The notes under the pieces are model-generated. The model saw nothing but the letters and a program-made list of their open reading frames with translations. It was not told where the DNA came from and made no database searches. Below, in pieces: positions 1 through 10,972 of a DNA stretch of 64,000 bases. The stretch lies in contig NC_089285.1 in the NCBI RefSeq assembly GCF_963678975.1, forward strand, positions 9,658,694 to 9,722,693, given 5' to 3'. Numbering within the stretch: position 1 is the first letter of the stretch; every line of letters begins with the position of its first letter. The DNA is from Dysidea avara (taxonomy: Eukaryota; Porifera; Demospongiae; Dictyoceratida; Dysideidae). Made by a program: the position numbers and the translations under genes.

Positions 1-27
1 GAAACAGCACCTGTTGAGTAGACATGC

Positions 28-281
28 TTGATGTATCAGATGTTTTAGATTCTTTAGTGGTGCCATGCCAATTTACTCGCAATTAGTAAAGGAGACAAGA
101 GTTCATCGAAAATCCTTTTCGCTCTGGTGAATGATGCTAGGCCCTTGTCTGTATTAGAGACTTGAAATCGTTGATGGATCAGACATTTCAGACTCTATAG
201 CAGTGCCACATCCATCTACTCGCAATTACTGAAAGAGACAGGAGTTAGTGAAGGAGACAAAGAGTTCATCGAAAATTGTTC
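28..281. repeat. Degenerate direct duplication, about 100 bp unit
   Basis: Two related copies lie at about 28-118 and 173-281. Both run from gatgtatcaga/gatggatcaga to the shared end gagttcatcgaaaat. The second copy carries a small internal duplication of the ggagacaaagag-type segment. No convincing reading frame is seen. The rest of 282-516 shows nothing recognisable. Confidence 0.6.
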
Positions 282-516
282 AGGTGAATAATTGTTGGTT
301 GATTTAGGCACTTATTATTAGAGACTTGCTTACCGTTTAGATAAGGATTTCATGGAATGTGTGAAGTTGCACCATGCATATAATTATGGTAAGTGTACCC
401 ACAAAGTGTGGTATATCAGTTATATACCACAGTGCGGCACTTTTGATCTCAACCACAGGACTGCACATGTACGTAATGTGGTGTATAAGTTGAACCATAC
501 ATACATATATACTTAC

Positions 517-903
517 CTATCTAAATGCTACCAGCAAAGTAAGTGATGCAGTCCTTGTCCAAAAACTTCCTGTGCATCCAGCATTGTCTGAAGTTACATA
601 CAGTGATAATACTACGTTTAACAAAAACCAATAGCTATGATTCAAAAAAGTATTATTTTAATATTACCTACCATCATCTGTCATAATTACTGATACTTCT
701 GAATCTGGACTTTTCATCTTCATCTTTTCTAGGAAGATTTTCACAACATCTTGATCCTCCTTGTCTGTAATACATTATCCAACAGGTTGGCCTGCACAAG
801 TTAAATACACAAGAGTAAGCCGCGATGGAATCACAACTAACCTGCAGCAAAATCATCTGATACTAACAATGTGGTGAGCTTAAATTTGTGGCACTCAGCA
901 AAA
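517..903 (-). pseudogene. MULE-type transposase, three exons of the DDE core, decayed
   Basis: Read on the minus strand, three short exons have matching phase-1 junctions: about 903-842 (ends KFKLTTLLVSDDFAA), 791-672 (contains CITDKEDQDVVKIF and VIMTDD) and 587-517 (DNAG, then HHLLCW in another frame). The introns between them (gttagt...gtgcag, gtaggt...cttcag) are about 50-85 bp. The series VSDDF, CITDKED, MTDDDNAG and LLCW matches the order of the MULE transposase core (Pfam MULE family, from memory). The copy is broken: there is a TAA where the Trp before CIT is expected, and the last exon has a frame change plus a TAG. It could be a mobile element or a decayed derivative; the rest of the protein is not recognisable. 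Confidence 0.6.
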
Positions 904-1463
904 CTGACTGTCCATTTTTATAGTGCGAAGTCCAACATCCTCCATAATGTCTAGCAATAATATTATTTATCAAAACTACATACATGATAGCAGCCAGTGT
1001 ATGTTACTACTTTACGTTGAATGTATCAGATATGTTCATGTCTGTATGAATGTCTGTGTGTGCAAGCATGCATACATACAAATGGGCTGAGATAAACTTG
1101 ACTTCCATTTTACTTGAGCTAAACTTTGTAAGATACATTCGAGAAATGCATATTTTCCCAGTTTTCTGTTGGGCTTTTGATGTGGCTGCTTTTTCTGAGT
1201 TTTGTGTGGCTGTTTGGATGCTTTGTAGTTTCCATCTCAGCAACATACATAATAGTAGCATTCCTGTACTAAATCTAATGGCAATAATAGAGCTGAATAT
1301 GTGAATGTAGTAAAATAAATTACCACTTATACCATCATTTTCACTTAATGACATCACACAGGGCTGATTGTGAAGGATATAGTGTGTATTTGAGGTGGTT
1401 TTTTTCTTTCCATGTTGCAAGTTCTTGATCGGTCTCAAACTCATGATGTTGCATCCCCACATA
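904..1463. other. Stretch with at most one weak exon candidate
   Basis: A minus-strand open frame spans 1471-1007. The part at about 1450-1311 (Lys/Asn/Ser-rich, ending SENDGIS at a gtaatt donor) could be a further upstream exon of the MULE-like gene, but I cannot match it to a family. Otherwise nothing is recognisable. The gypsy fossil begins immediately after. Confidence 0.25.
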
Positions 1464-1677
1464 TGTAGCAACTTTATGGCAAGCGTACAGTCTTAGTGTT
1501 AACTAGTTACACCAATAGCAGAGTTTATCACTTATTATCAGCTTTTCTTATGGCAGACTTAAATATCAATACAAAAACTAGCCTATTTATATTAACCAAA
1601 GATTACATCAACTACAATTACATCAATACCAAAGAAATGTTCTAATGTCACACAGACTAAAGTTATCATTTATTACA
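1464..1677 (-). repeat. 3' LTR of the gypsy fossil
   Basis: 214 bp, TG...CA termini, about 98% identical to 8526-8739 (four differences counted by eye). Element orientation is minus, so this is the downstream LTR. Confidence 0.95.
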
Positions 1678-4600
1678 TCTCCCCCCTCTTAGCTGTGGCG
1701 TCCTCATCACGTTTTCTTAGCCTTCCTCGCCATACTCCACCAGTAGCTTTCCCACGGGACACTGTCCGGCCCAAAGGCACCCTCTGCTCCTCCCATGTCA
1801 TCCCACCGCGACTACTTGTCCTTGTGGATGTAATCCTCTTCCGTAAAGTATTCTGTGGCAACTGCTTATGAGATGAGGTTGGCTGCTGGTTCTGTCTTCG
1901 GGTTTCCTTCTTAGGCCAAAAGTCATCAGCTACTTCAGCAGGGCACTTCCTCAATCGGTCCAATGCCACCAGAATGGGTTCACTTTGAGGTCTGTCAACT
2001 GGTTGGATCTTAGCATCATTGGTTGTCACTTCCAATATTCGGTAAGGACCATGAAATGGTCTGGCAAATTTGTGTGCCTTCCCTGACTTGGCTGCTGGCT
2101 TGTAGAGGAATACTCGATCACCTTCCTTAAACACTATTTTGCTCTTCCTGTCATACACTGTCTTTTGTCTCTTCTGGGACCATTTGATGGAATCTCTAGC
2201 ATTATTCCAGGCTTGTGATAGGTTATTTACCAAATTATGACCATATTCTCCAAGGTTAAGTTCCTTGCGATCCACTGGGGGTGACAATGCTGTCTCAGTA
2301 GGGAGTCTTGGGTCACGTCCATACAATAAGAAAAATGGTGACTCCCTAGTAGACTCCTGGGCTGCAGCTCTGTATGCAAACAATACATACGGTAAATGAT
2401 CATCCCAGTCTGCACCATCCCTTGTAACCGTCTTAGCCAACATGTCCGTCAAAGTCCGGTTAAACCTTTCAACTAACCCATCCGTTTGAGGGTGATATGC
2501 TGTGGTATTAAGTCGGTGAATTCCCATCAGGCTACACACTTCCTGTAACAGTCCTGACAAAAAGTTTGCACCTCTATCTGACAACAGTTCAGCAGGAACA
2601 CCATGACGACTAATGACATGTTCAACTAGCAGCTGTGCCACTGTATGTGCAGTTTGGTCCTTCACAGCAAACACTTCTGGCCACTTCGTCAAGTAATCTA
2701 CAAACACAACTGCATACTTGTTCCCACGCTTAGAGGTAGGAAACTGAATAATGTCCACTCCAACTCTATCAAATGCTCCACCTACTGGAATAGGCGTCAA
2801 CGGTGATTTTACAGCACGTCCTGGATTCCGTGATGCACAAGTAGTACAGGCTTTATTCCAAATAGCAATGTCCTTCCTCATGCCAGGCCACCAATAGTGT
2901 CTACTGAGCTCACTATGAATCTTTGCTTCACGGAGATGACCCCAAAAACTCCACTGTGAATTTCATTAAAAATCTTCTGTCTACAACTGGCAGGAGCAAC
3001 TACTCTAAGTGTCTTATCCTTAGCTATATAGTATAAAACTCCCTCCTTGAGAGTAAAACTATCTTGAGACAACACGATCTCCTTTGCTTCCTTATCCTCA
3101 CTTGGCAATTCCCTCTTCTCCAGATAAATAATAATCTGTTTTACCTTTGGGTCTGCTCTCTGTAATTCATGTATGGTGGTAGTTTCACAATCCTGTACTT
3201 GGGGAAGAGCTGCCACAATACCAAAAGAAACATCATCACACTCCTTAGACTTACCAGGAAGGGGATACCTTGATAAAGCATCCGCACTAACATTGTGCTT
3301 CCCTGCCCGGTGGATTATCTCTAAATCTAGCTCTTGAATTGCCATGCCCCCACCTAGCCAACTTCCCTGAAGGATGTGGTGTGTTTAAAAGAGCCTTCAA
3401 AGCTTCATGATCAGTAAAGACCCGGCAATGATACCCGTATATGTAATGGCGGAAATGCTTCAATGCCTACACACTTCAAGTGCTTCCAGTTCTGAAACAC
3501 CATAATTCTTCTCATGAGGTTGCAGTGTACGACTGGCGTAAGCTATTGGTCTCACTCTAGAGTCATCTTGTTGCTGGGCCAAGACAGCTCCTAAACCTTT
3601 AATGGACGCATCAGTTTCCAATAGAAACTCTCGATCAAAGTTTGGAAAAACTAGTACTGTGGTTCCTGTCAGAAGCTCTTTAATCTTTTCAAAAGTACTC
3701 TGGCACTGTGCAGTCCAACAAAAATCAACACCTTTACGAGTAAGAGTAAACAAAGGTCCAGCCACTCTGGAGAAATTAGGAATAAATCTCCTATAATATG
3801 AAGCTAAACCCAAAAATGATCTCAACGATTTCAAATCAGTAGGGGTGGGAAACTGTTACACCGCTTCCACCTTTGCTGGGTCAGCAGCAACCCCATCCTC
3901 AGAGATGGTGTGTCCCAAGTACTCTACTGTCTGTCTCACTAATTTACACTTCTGTGGCTTCAGTGTTAACTTGGCTGTTCTGAGTCGAGAAAAGACTTCC
4001 TGTAAATTCATCAGATGCTCTGTGAATGTCCTGCCCATCACAAGAATGTCATCGAGGTGAACCATGCAGCATTCACGAGTCAGCCCATTCAGTACCACTT
4101 CCATTAGCCTCTGAAACGTAGCTGGTGCATTGCACAAACCAAATGGCATGGAGTTAAATTCATATAATCCGGAAGAGGTAATAAATGCTGTCTTCTCTCT
4201 AGACTCTGAATCCATACGTACCTGCCAATATCCAGATGCCAGATCAAGCGTAGAGAAGTAATGGTTCTGTGCTAGCAAATCCAAAGTGTCATCAATCCTT
4301 GGTAGAGGAAACACGTCAAGTTTGGTCACAGTGTTTAGCTTCCTGTAATCCACACAAAACCGCATTGAGCCATCCTTCTTACCTAGCCCATGAACTCTTT
4401 GAAGGTTCCACAATTCCTTGTTCCAACATACCTTGTACTAACTCTACAACTTTGTTACGGAGCGAGAAGGGCATCCACCTTGGTGGTTGATGAATTGGTG
4501 CATGATCACCCGTATCAATGGTATGTGTCACTAAATCAGTTGATCCAAGTTCAGATGGATCTAATGCAAATACATCAGCATTCTCCATCAGCAATTGTTG

Positions 4601-5893
4601 TAAATCACTCAGTTCATCCTCACTCAACTTGGCTTCGCTTAGTTGTAAATGATCCAACAATCTAGTGGACCTGTCAATTGGGGAATCTCCAGCACTTACA
4701 CAACTAACAGTATTCTGACCACTTGACTGAATATCACACTCACTCTGCTCACTGTGTTCAGAAATGTCCAGGTCCGGGTGGTTCCCTACCAACTTCGCTG
4801 ATGACAGTATTGCTTCAAGAGGTTCCACTTTTCCAATCACTGCTCCTCCCTTCTCAATGTAAAGTGGCTGCGAACTGGTATTTGTTACAATTAATGTAAT
4901 AATACCAGTTCGCAGCCACTTTACATTTAATGTAATATTAGATCCTTCATTGGACCCTACAACTGCTTCCTCAAATGACAGTTCTTCAGCAATCTGCTTT
5001 CCTTCCCCTGGCTTGAACATTGAGAGTGAAAGATTCTGAATTCCAGTCACATGTGCCCTCACTAATTTCTGGTGCCTGGCTGGGACTCTGGTAGCCTGTA
5101 GCAAACAAACAACATGTGTTAAATTGTCACTTACTTCAACAGATTCTTTTACTAGGTCTTCTTCCATCATCTCGTTAGGCTTAACCTCAACTCCATCTAG
5201 TGTACTTGTCTTCACAGTACCTTGTAAAAGGTCAATCACAGTTCCATCATCCCTCTGGTGAATCAAAGTAATTCCAAGTGAAGCTAGCAAGTCAGTTCCT
5301 AATAGTAGGTCTACAGGCGCATCTTTCTGTACTTGCACCACTGCGGTCACAACAGCATTGGATAAGGATAATTTCACTTCCATTTGACCGATAATGTTCG
5401 AAGGCTCTCCTCCATAATTCTTTAGCAAAATAGAGGTTGGTTCTAACCTCGACAGAGCATAACTCTTCCACTGGTTGAGGTCATCAAATTTAGGCCGGTC
5501 TTGTTTTAGTATTTCTAGAGCAAACTTCAGTGACATTGTACTGGCAGGAGAACCAGTGTCAAGCAATGCTTGAGTTGGGAGTCCATTAACACTAATAGAC
5601 ATCTGGACTATTGGCCCTAGTGATCCTTTCTGCCCTGTAGTGATCCCATGCATAGTATCTGTCACCTCACTAATTGCTGCTTCCTTCACAGCCTCATTCA
5701 GTTCTTGTCGCAGTTTCACAATACGTTGCTGAACATCTGATGACCCTTCAGTTGGCACCACTGCATTCATTCTCTTAGTGACTATGCCTGCTTTTAGGTC
5801 TTGTGTTGCTGATGCTGGAGTCTCGGCTTCTTGGATGAAACCCTGTATGGACACTCGCTCTTGTAGTGCCCTGCCATTCCACACTGAAAACAT
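1673..5893 (-). pseudogene. pol region of the gypsy fossil (PR-RT-RH-IN)
   Basis: In element order: an aspartic protease with a DTGS motif (around 5.5 kb); reverse transcriptase with [11 protein letters not shown] and the VHLDDI active-site box (around 4.0-4.4 kb); RNase H with LETDAS (around 3.6 kb); the NVSADALSR segment and the integrase zinc region; an integrase core with VDIIQFP and AYHPQTDGLVERFNR (around 2.2-2.8 kb); and a basic C-terminal tail. The start of this region overlaps the end of gag in a different frame, as is usual where gypsy elements use frameshifting. The region is broken in several places and is treated as a fossil. Confidence 0.93.
1678..1690 (-). promoter_or_regulatory. 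Polypurine tract of the gypsy fossil
   Basis: On the minus strand this is a pure A/G run (aagaggggggaga) directly abutting the 3' LTR, the place where plus-strand DNA synthesis is primed in LTR elements. Confidence 0.7.
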
Positions 5894-6801
5894 TTAACTC
5901 TGCTACTACTTGTTGCTAGTATTTCCTTACTGACTGTCCTATGGCTTCTGGTTTGATCACCAGTTCTATTATTACCTTGGTAGCTTCTGGTGTAAGGCTT
6001 CTTGTAGTTATCATTTCCACCACTCCCAGCTATATTGAGTTCACGACTCTTGGCTTCCTCTAACCTTGTCCTGGTGAGTTGCTGCTCAAAGTTGCCTTCC
6101 AGTCCAGCTACTTTCTGTTTCAGCTCCGGCAATAACCCTGAAACAAACTGATATGCCAGCACAGACTTACCCATGGCCTGTGCTGCAGAACTTCCCCTTT
6201 GTGCTTGGGAATATGCTTTCTGGTAAAGACGTCGTAGATCCTGGGCATACTCATCTACAGTTTCACCCCTCTTCTGTTTCCTCTCATGGAAAAGACCACT
6301 CTGAATTGCCTCAATCTGAACCGGCATAAATCTCTTGGATAGCTCTTCCACCAGCAGACCATAATTTGTTTGTTGTTCTGTAGAACAAGATCTATAAAAT
6401 GCTAAAGCAGGTCCCCTCAGCCGAGTAGTTAGGTTGACTAGTTTAGCCTGTGCATTCCACCTAGCTAGAGTGGCTACCATCTCAAACTGTTCCAGCCAGT
6501 CCACAAACGTCTCACCATCATCTTCTTTACTATCACCAGCAAACTTTGTCAGTGGTGGTAGTTGCTGTGTAGCCAGTGCATAGCCTTCTGATGCTTGAAT
6601 GGTGGCTCCTGTTCCTACTGGCTGCCCTGTACTGGTACTTGTAGTAGAACAAGTTACATAAACACTATCAGTGCTACTTACTACACCTTGTGTACTTACA
6701 CTTTGGGCCATCATCCCATTTGTATTCATAGTTCCCACTGGACAACTCTGATTACTCTGGCTACATCCTGCACTAGATCTAGCACTCATAACACTGTTCA
6801 T
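5794..6801 (-). pseudogene. gag region of the gypsy fossil
   Basis: A 335-residue open frame with a Ser/Thr-rich N-terminus. It has a capsid-like retrotransposon gag core (FVDWLEQFEMVA, LRGPALAFYRS, then the KRGETVDEYAQDLRRLY segment) and a C-terminal CCHC zinc knuckle (CFQCGMAGHYKSEC). In the family this makes the particle that packages element RNA in the cytoplasm. The neighbouring upstream frame (7238-6798) is Ser/Thr-rich low-complexity sequence and probably belongs to the same leader. Confidence 0.9.
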
Positions 6802-7075
6802 TGTTGGTAGAGTCCCCTGTCACTGGTAGTAGACAACGAAAATGACTGTTGGCCGGTAAATACTGGTCCCCATGGAGGGGGTGACATTCCAGTATTAGTT
6901 GTTGGTCCATGTGGTAAACCAGTAGCTACTTGGGGCTGTTGTAGTAGTAGTGGTGTGATGGTTGTGTCACCCGTACTCCAGGTAGTGGCATATCCACTTG
7001 ATACAGAACTAGATGTTGTCCACACTAGTGTAGGATCCCATAGTGGAGTTGCCATGGAAACCATTAAGCCTTGCG

Positions 7076-7076
<1 letters not shown>

Positions 7077-7112
<36 letters not shown>
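7077..7112. repeat. ACT trinucleotide microsatellite
   Basis: Twelve ACT units inside the Ser-rich leader of the gypsy fossil. Read on the minus strand they encode a run of about a dozen serines. Confidence 0.95.
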
Positions 7113-7271
7113 GTTTTTAAGGGTAGTGACATTCCCAGACCATGGGGATGACAAAACAACATCTGTGCTAGCCCTACTAGAAGAAAAGAAACTCTTAGAA
7201 GTGGAAGAGGTCAAGGTAGATTCTGGCAAAACAGACATGTGTGTACCACTCCTTGATAAAGTTGTCCCTGG

Positions 7272-7796
7272 CAGTGTTGGGCAAGTTACTTTGTAAAAGT
7301 AACTAGTTACATATTACATATTACTTGCAACTGAACCATTTAGTTACAGTTACATATTACCCATAAAATAAAGTAACTGTAATAATATTACATATTATAT
7401 TACTTTGTGCCCACAGCCTTAAGCTGTCACGTGTGAAACTACCACCTTATCACGTGACATGATTGCATTGTTGGACAATATGCAAATTTTGGTTATAAGT
7501 AAGAAGCTGGTGAATAAGCTTCATTCAGTAGGCCTCGTTACTTCATTGTGGCTAGGCGTTACTCAGAGAGGATAACAAACGAGATTAGTAACTTCGTTAC
7601 TTGTAGTAATAATATTACTTAATATTAGATTCGTTACAGTAACTATATTACTTAGGTAACTCGTTACATTTGTAAGCAAAGTAGCTTGTGTTATATTACC
7701 TGTTTTTATAGCGTATTTCGTTATATTACTTTGTTACCACAAAAGTAATAATATTACGTAACGCGTTACATATGTAACGCGTTACTCCCAACACTG
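7272..7796. mobile_element. hAT-type MITE, copy 1, nested in the gypsy fossil
   Basis: 525 bp with ends cagtgttggg...cccaacactg. It is flanked by a perfect 8-bp direct repeat gtccctgg (7264-7271 and 7797-7804), the signature of hAT insertion. The inner part is rich in gtaacgcgttac-type palindromes and holds no ORF. Its right two thirds (from 7411) closely matches 40989-41377. It is younger than the host retroelement it entered. Confidence 0.95.
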
Positions 7797-7869
7797 GTCC
7801 CTGGACTACTCACCAAATGGCTTCCTACAGTCTTATCGCCCCAGCTGTTCCCAGAAGAAACCCCAGAAG

Positions 7870-8271
7870 TCACAGATAGTCTAGTCTCCAAAGATGTGGA
7901 AGGGGTTCTGGCTCCTTCAGACCTCTGTTCTCTGACACCGTCCTCCATAAAACTTGATCGTTCTGGCAGCTTGGTAACTGCCGTTTTTGAGTGATGCCCA
8001 GGTTTACTGGCTCCTTTCTCTTTTTCAGGGTAGCTACCTCATCCAATAGTCTCTCTTCCCGTAGTTCCCACTTTTTCCGCTCAATGTCCACTGCTTCATA
8101 GCACTGCAATTTAGCCTCAGTCTCAGCATACTTCAGTTTTATTTGACTTTCCTGAAGCTGTTGCATCAACAATTCAGTCTGTATCTGTTGGTCTGCCAAC
8201 TCTGCTTGGAGCTCAACTAACTTTGATTCAAGCTGTTCTTTCTCCTCATGTAATGAGTGTACTGTCTCCAA
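7870..8271 (-). pseudogene. Coiled-coil leader ORF of the gypsy fossil
   Basis: A 134-codon frame on the element's coding strand, upstream of gag. Its first 85 or so residues are a strong heptad-type coiled coil (EEKEQLESKLVELQAELADQ region, then QQLQESQIKL and RKKWELREERLLDEVATLKKR). The frame then becomes basic and ends. A long coiled coil ahead of gag is not standard for gypsy elements and may serve particle assembly. The MITE now separates it from the rest of the leader. Confidence 0.65.
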
Positions 8272-8505
8272 TGCTTCACTATAAGTTGCCTTGATAGTCT
8301 CTAAAGTCTGGTGTAACTCTTTTATTCTGCCTCACCATCAATCCATTTTGCACCTTCTGGATTGACTTCTTTCAGCTTGACATTCTGTGCCTGTAGCCTG
8401 TTTACCTCCCACTGCAAACCATCCAGCTTTGTTCGCAAAGTCTCCATACTCAGTAGTACCAATACTCAGTCTGTTCCGCTGTTTCTCTTCCTGTTGCTCT
8501 CTCTC

Positions 8506-8523
8506 TCCCCGGACAAGCCCCCA
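8506..8523 (-). promoter_or_regulatory. Primer-binding site, tRNA-Pro-like
   Basis: Two bases inside the 5' LTR, on the minus strand, lies tgggggcttgtccgggga. As I remember it, the tRNA-Pro primer-binding site of murine leukaemia viruses is tgggggctcgtccgggat, so about 16 of 18 bases agree. This is the expected place for first-strand priming. Confidence 0.75.
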
Positions 8524-8525
8524 AA

Positions 8526-8739
8526 TGTAGCAACTTTATGGCAAGCATTCAGTCTTAGTGTTAACTAGTTACACCAATAGCAGAGTTTATCGCTTATTAT
8601 CAGCTTTTCTTATGGCAGACTGAAATATCAATACAAAAACTAGCCTATTTATATTAACCAAAGATTACATCAACTACAATTACATCAATACCAAAGAAAT
8701 GTTCTAATGTCACACAGACTAAAGTTATCATTTATTACA
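8526..8739 (-). repeat. 5' LTR of the gypsy fossil
   Basis: 214 bp, near-identical to 1464-1677. As the upstream LTR on the minus strand it would hold the promoter; no clear TATA box was picked out. Confidence 0.95.
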
Positions 8740-9112
8740 CGCCATACAAGATCAAAGGCTTTAAACATTATGTTGATGTGTTTTTTCGTAAGCTCATATT
8801 ACGGGGTTGCACTTAATAGTTGAGAATATGGTGTCCAGTGCAGCGTCAGTGAGTGCAGACTTGGAAAGAGGTTAAACAGCCAAACGAAATATCTACTTAT
8901 GAAAACAAAAAAAAATTGGACCTCTGATTTTTATGAAATTCGGCACAAACATGGACCCCGATGGCTTCTAAACGGCAGTGTATGAAGCTTGTCTAATTAC
9001 ATTAGTCCAAAAACCACCTATCACTGGAAAGTACATTCGTTGGACTACTTAGACAGCAATGAATAACCATTGTAACAACATTCACTCACTTGTTATGACA
9101 AGCTGAAGATCG
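8740..9112. other. No gene recognised
   Basis: Mixed sequence following the gypsy LTR. It may be the 5' part of the cassette that holds the 59-codon ORF after it. No repeat ends or coding frame are supported. Confidence 0.3.
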
Positions 9113-9292
9113 ATGTCTGGTTTCCGCTACCTCGTGAACGCATGGTCTGGAAGCCATTTTTATGAATGTCTGACTCGCATTACCTTTGATGCCGTGATTC
9201 TCCAATGCGTGGCCAATCTACTAGCATTTATTTCAGCTCGATACAATGAACTGGGACGGAGTTATGATCCATTTTTTGGAGGTAGGTATTGA
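9113..9292 (+). CDS. 59-codon ORF, unknown
   Basis: ATG-started frame of 59 residues beginning MSGFRYLVNAW and ending SYDPFFGGRY. A good donor (ggag|gtaggt) at 9280/9281 would make it a first exon of about 56 codons. No acceptor-linked second exon was found. I have an impression that very similar sequence recurs in sponge genomes as a dispersed cassette, but I cannot verify that here. It may be coding or a conserved non-coding repeat. Confidence 0.3.
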   Translation: MSGFRYLVNAWSGSHFYECLTRITFDAVILQCVANLLAFISARYNELGRSYDPFFGGRY

Positions 9293-10060
9293 CATGCATG
9301 TTTTAATTGCGTGCATGTTGTTTGTTGGCGAGATTTGGCCCCATACATTTGTCGAAGGGTAAATCCCTTGGTATCATATTATTCCTTATTACATCACAAA
9401 TATAGTGGCACAAATTGCATAGCCGTAGAATTATTAGTTCAACAGCTACAGCGTTTTGTTTGAGGCCATATTGGCGTATGCGTTTTCAGTACATTGTTGC
9501 TAAAAATTACTTGCGGGTTTAAAGGTTAATTGAATATTGATGTATTTTACTTAAAGCTATAGATTTGTATAATTGTGCAATTGTTGTAGTGAAGCTTTTG
9601 TGCAATGTAACACATAGCAATTTCTATGGAACATTCCTGTGATTCTACGATTCTCAATTATAGAATCAAATTAAGAGCTACATATCTAAGTAGTTCATAA
9701 TGATACAGTTGATGTATGGAGTTTAAGCCAGTTACCTTAGGGCCAAAATTTCTCAGCCTTAATGTGCAGGTAGCTGTTAATACAGTTGCATAAGTGTATA
9801 GGCAATTGCAATTTAAAATTGGCCCTTATGGAGTAGTGGCATTTCTATACAGGTAGCCATTAAGACAGGTCACGGGTTCCACTCTATTCCATAAATTTTT
9901 GACAAGTAAGACGATGCATAGTGATTTTAGAAGTGTGCATTTTTCCAGCAAAGGCTAGGTACAAACATATAAAGATGGCCGTTAAGTGGTCATCGAGATA
10001 CTCTAATAGAACAGTCACTCTAATAGAGCATTCAGCTAATTTATTTACTCCATTATAGAA
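9293..10060. other. No gene recognised
   Basis: AT-rich sequence without ORFs of note. Around 10001-10035 it holds the motif ctctaatagaacagtcactctaatag split into two repeats; related gactgctctattagagtatct motifs occur near 26900, 36510 and 46640, so this is a dispersed repeat fragment. Confidence 0.4.
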
Positions 10061-10061
10061 T

Positions 10062-10300
10062 TCTATTACATTACAAGTTATTTTGTAGGGAGTTCAGCTG
10101 CAAACAGTTAATCTTATAGACAATTCAGCAAGAAGCAAGTCACCCTATAGAGAGTTCAGCTACAAATATATTGCTGTAGTGATTCAACATTACAAGTCAC
10201 ACTGAAGACAGTTCATCTATAAACAGGTCATGCAACCTGTAGAGAGTTCAGCTACAAACAATTCACTCTGTAGAAGTTCTGCTACAAACAAGTCTTCATG
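10062..10300 (-). repeat. Small satellite cluster related to the array at 62.4-64 kb
   Basis: About six degenerate units of the type gtagagagttcagctacaaac. This is the reverse complement of the gtttgtagctgaactctctac unit that fills 62355-64000. Same family, opposite orientation, about 52 kb apart. Confidence 0.75.
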
Positions 10301-10323
10301 AGTAGTGACCATGTATAACTTAC

Positions 10324-10972
10324 ATGCAGCTTTTCCCCAAAATAATTAGCTCTGTACGGAACAGGGTTAGTAAGCCTTGCTGTGGATGTTTGATGAGTAT
10401 GGTGATATGGTAAATTGACTCTTTGCAAAGATTTTCCAACTCGTACTTCACCAACTCTTACGTTTTTTGAGCTCAGCAAACCTGTCATGGTTTTACGGCC
10501 ATAAATTGGACCAACCTACAAAACAAAGTTTAATTGTGACTGAATGTAATAACTTCCCAGTGCCTACAGCTGTGCAAACAAAGCTGTGCAAACAAAATTT
10601 GCACCAATTATTCATCTGTTTACTAGCTATCACTGAGTGGGTGTATACATTTCTGATAGCCAAAATTTGACCTGCTTTGGGCAGCTTTTTTCGAGCGGGT
10701 AATAATATCACAGCTGGTAGTAATAGGGTGGGAGGGCCTGTCCCTTCTTCAATGACTCTGTCTAAAGCATCATCACTTAGCTTGGAAGTCTTTTGAATGC
10801 CTTCATTACTACAATACCTTTGTAAAGTACGAGTACTCAATCCCTTTATTCCTGGGAAATTCTTTTGTAGTAGTTCACTCAGTTCTTTGTAGGTTAGTCT
10901 TTCTTCCACAAGCTTTACTTGTATAAAAGATTTTAAGCCCAACACATCATCAAGAACAGATATAGTTGACAT
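10324..10972 (-). CDS. Integrase-like (rve/DDE) gene, two 5' exons
   Basis: Exon 1 starts at ATG 10972 and encodes an HTH-like N-terminus (VEERLTYKELSELLQ, STRTLQRYCSNEGI, SDDALDRVIEE). Exon 2 is 10515-10324, 64 codons in phase 0. It has a clean acceptor (ttttgtag) and donor (gcat|gtaagt) and reads VGPIYGRKTMTG, VRVGKSLQRVN and TARLTNPVPYRANYFGEKLH. From memory this is the N-terminal half of a repeated metazoan gene family ending in an integrase catalytic core. The donor of exon 1 is not resolved, and the catalytic exons expected below 10324 are not seen, so the gene is partial or broken. It could be host or transposon derived. Confidence 0.6.

Larger units (their letters stand above)
1464..8739 (-). 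mobile_element. Ty3/gypsy LTR retrotransposon fossil, young, broken
   Basis: The element is bounded by two 214-bp direct repeats (1464-1677 and 8526-8739) that start TG, end CA and differ at about four positions, so the insertion is recent. On the minus strand the order is 5' LTR, primer-binding site, a coiled-coil leader ORF, gag with a zinc knuckle, then protease, reverse transcriptase, RNase H and integrase. That RT-RH-IN order defines Ty3/gypsy. A purine tract lies next to the 3' LTR. The coding region is interrupted at roughly four or five places, and a hAT-type MITE sits in the 5' part. No target-site duplication is obvious at the outer edges, which might reflect recombination between copies. 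Confidence 0.95.

Noticed and set aside
6955-7296. Plus-strand poly-Leu frame over the ACT repeat
   Set aside because: Antisense of the Ser-rich gypsy leader; an artefact of the microsatellite.
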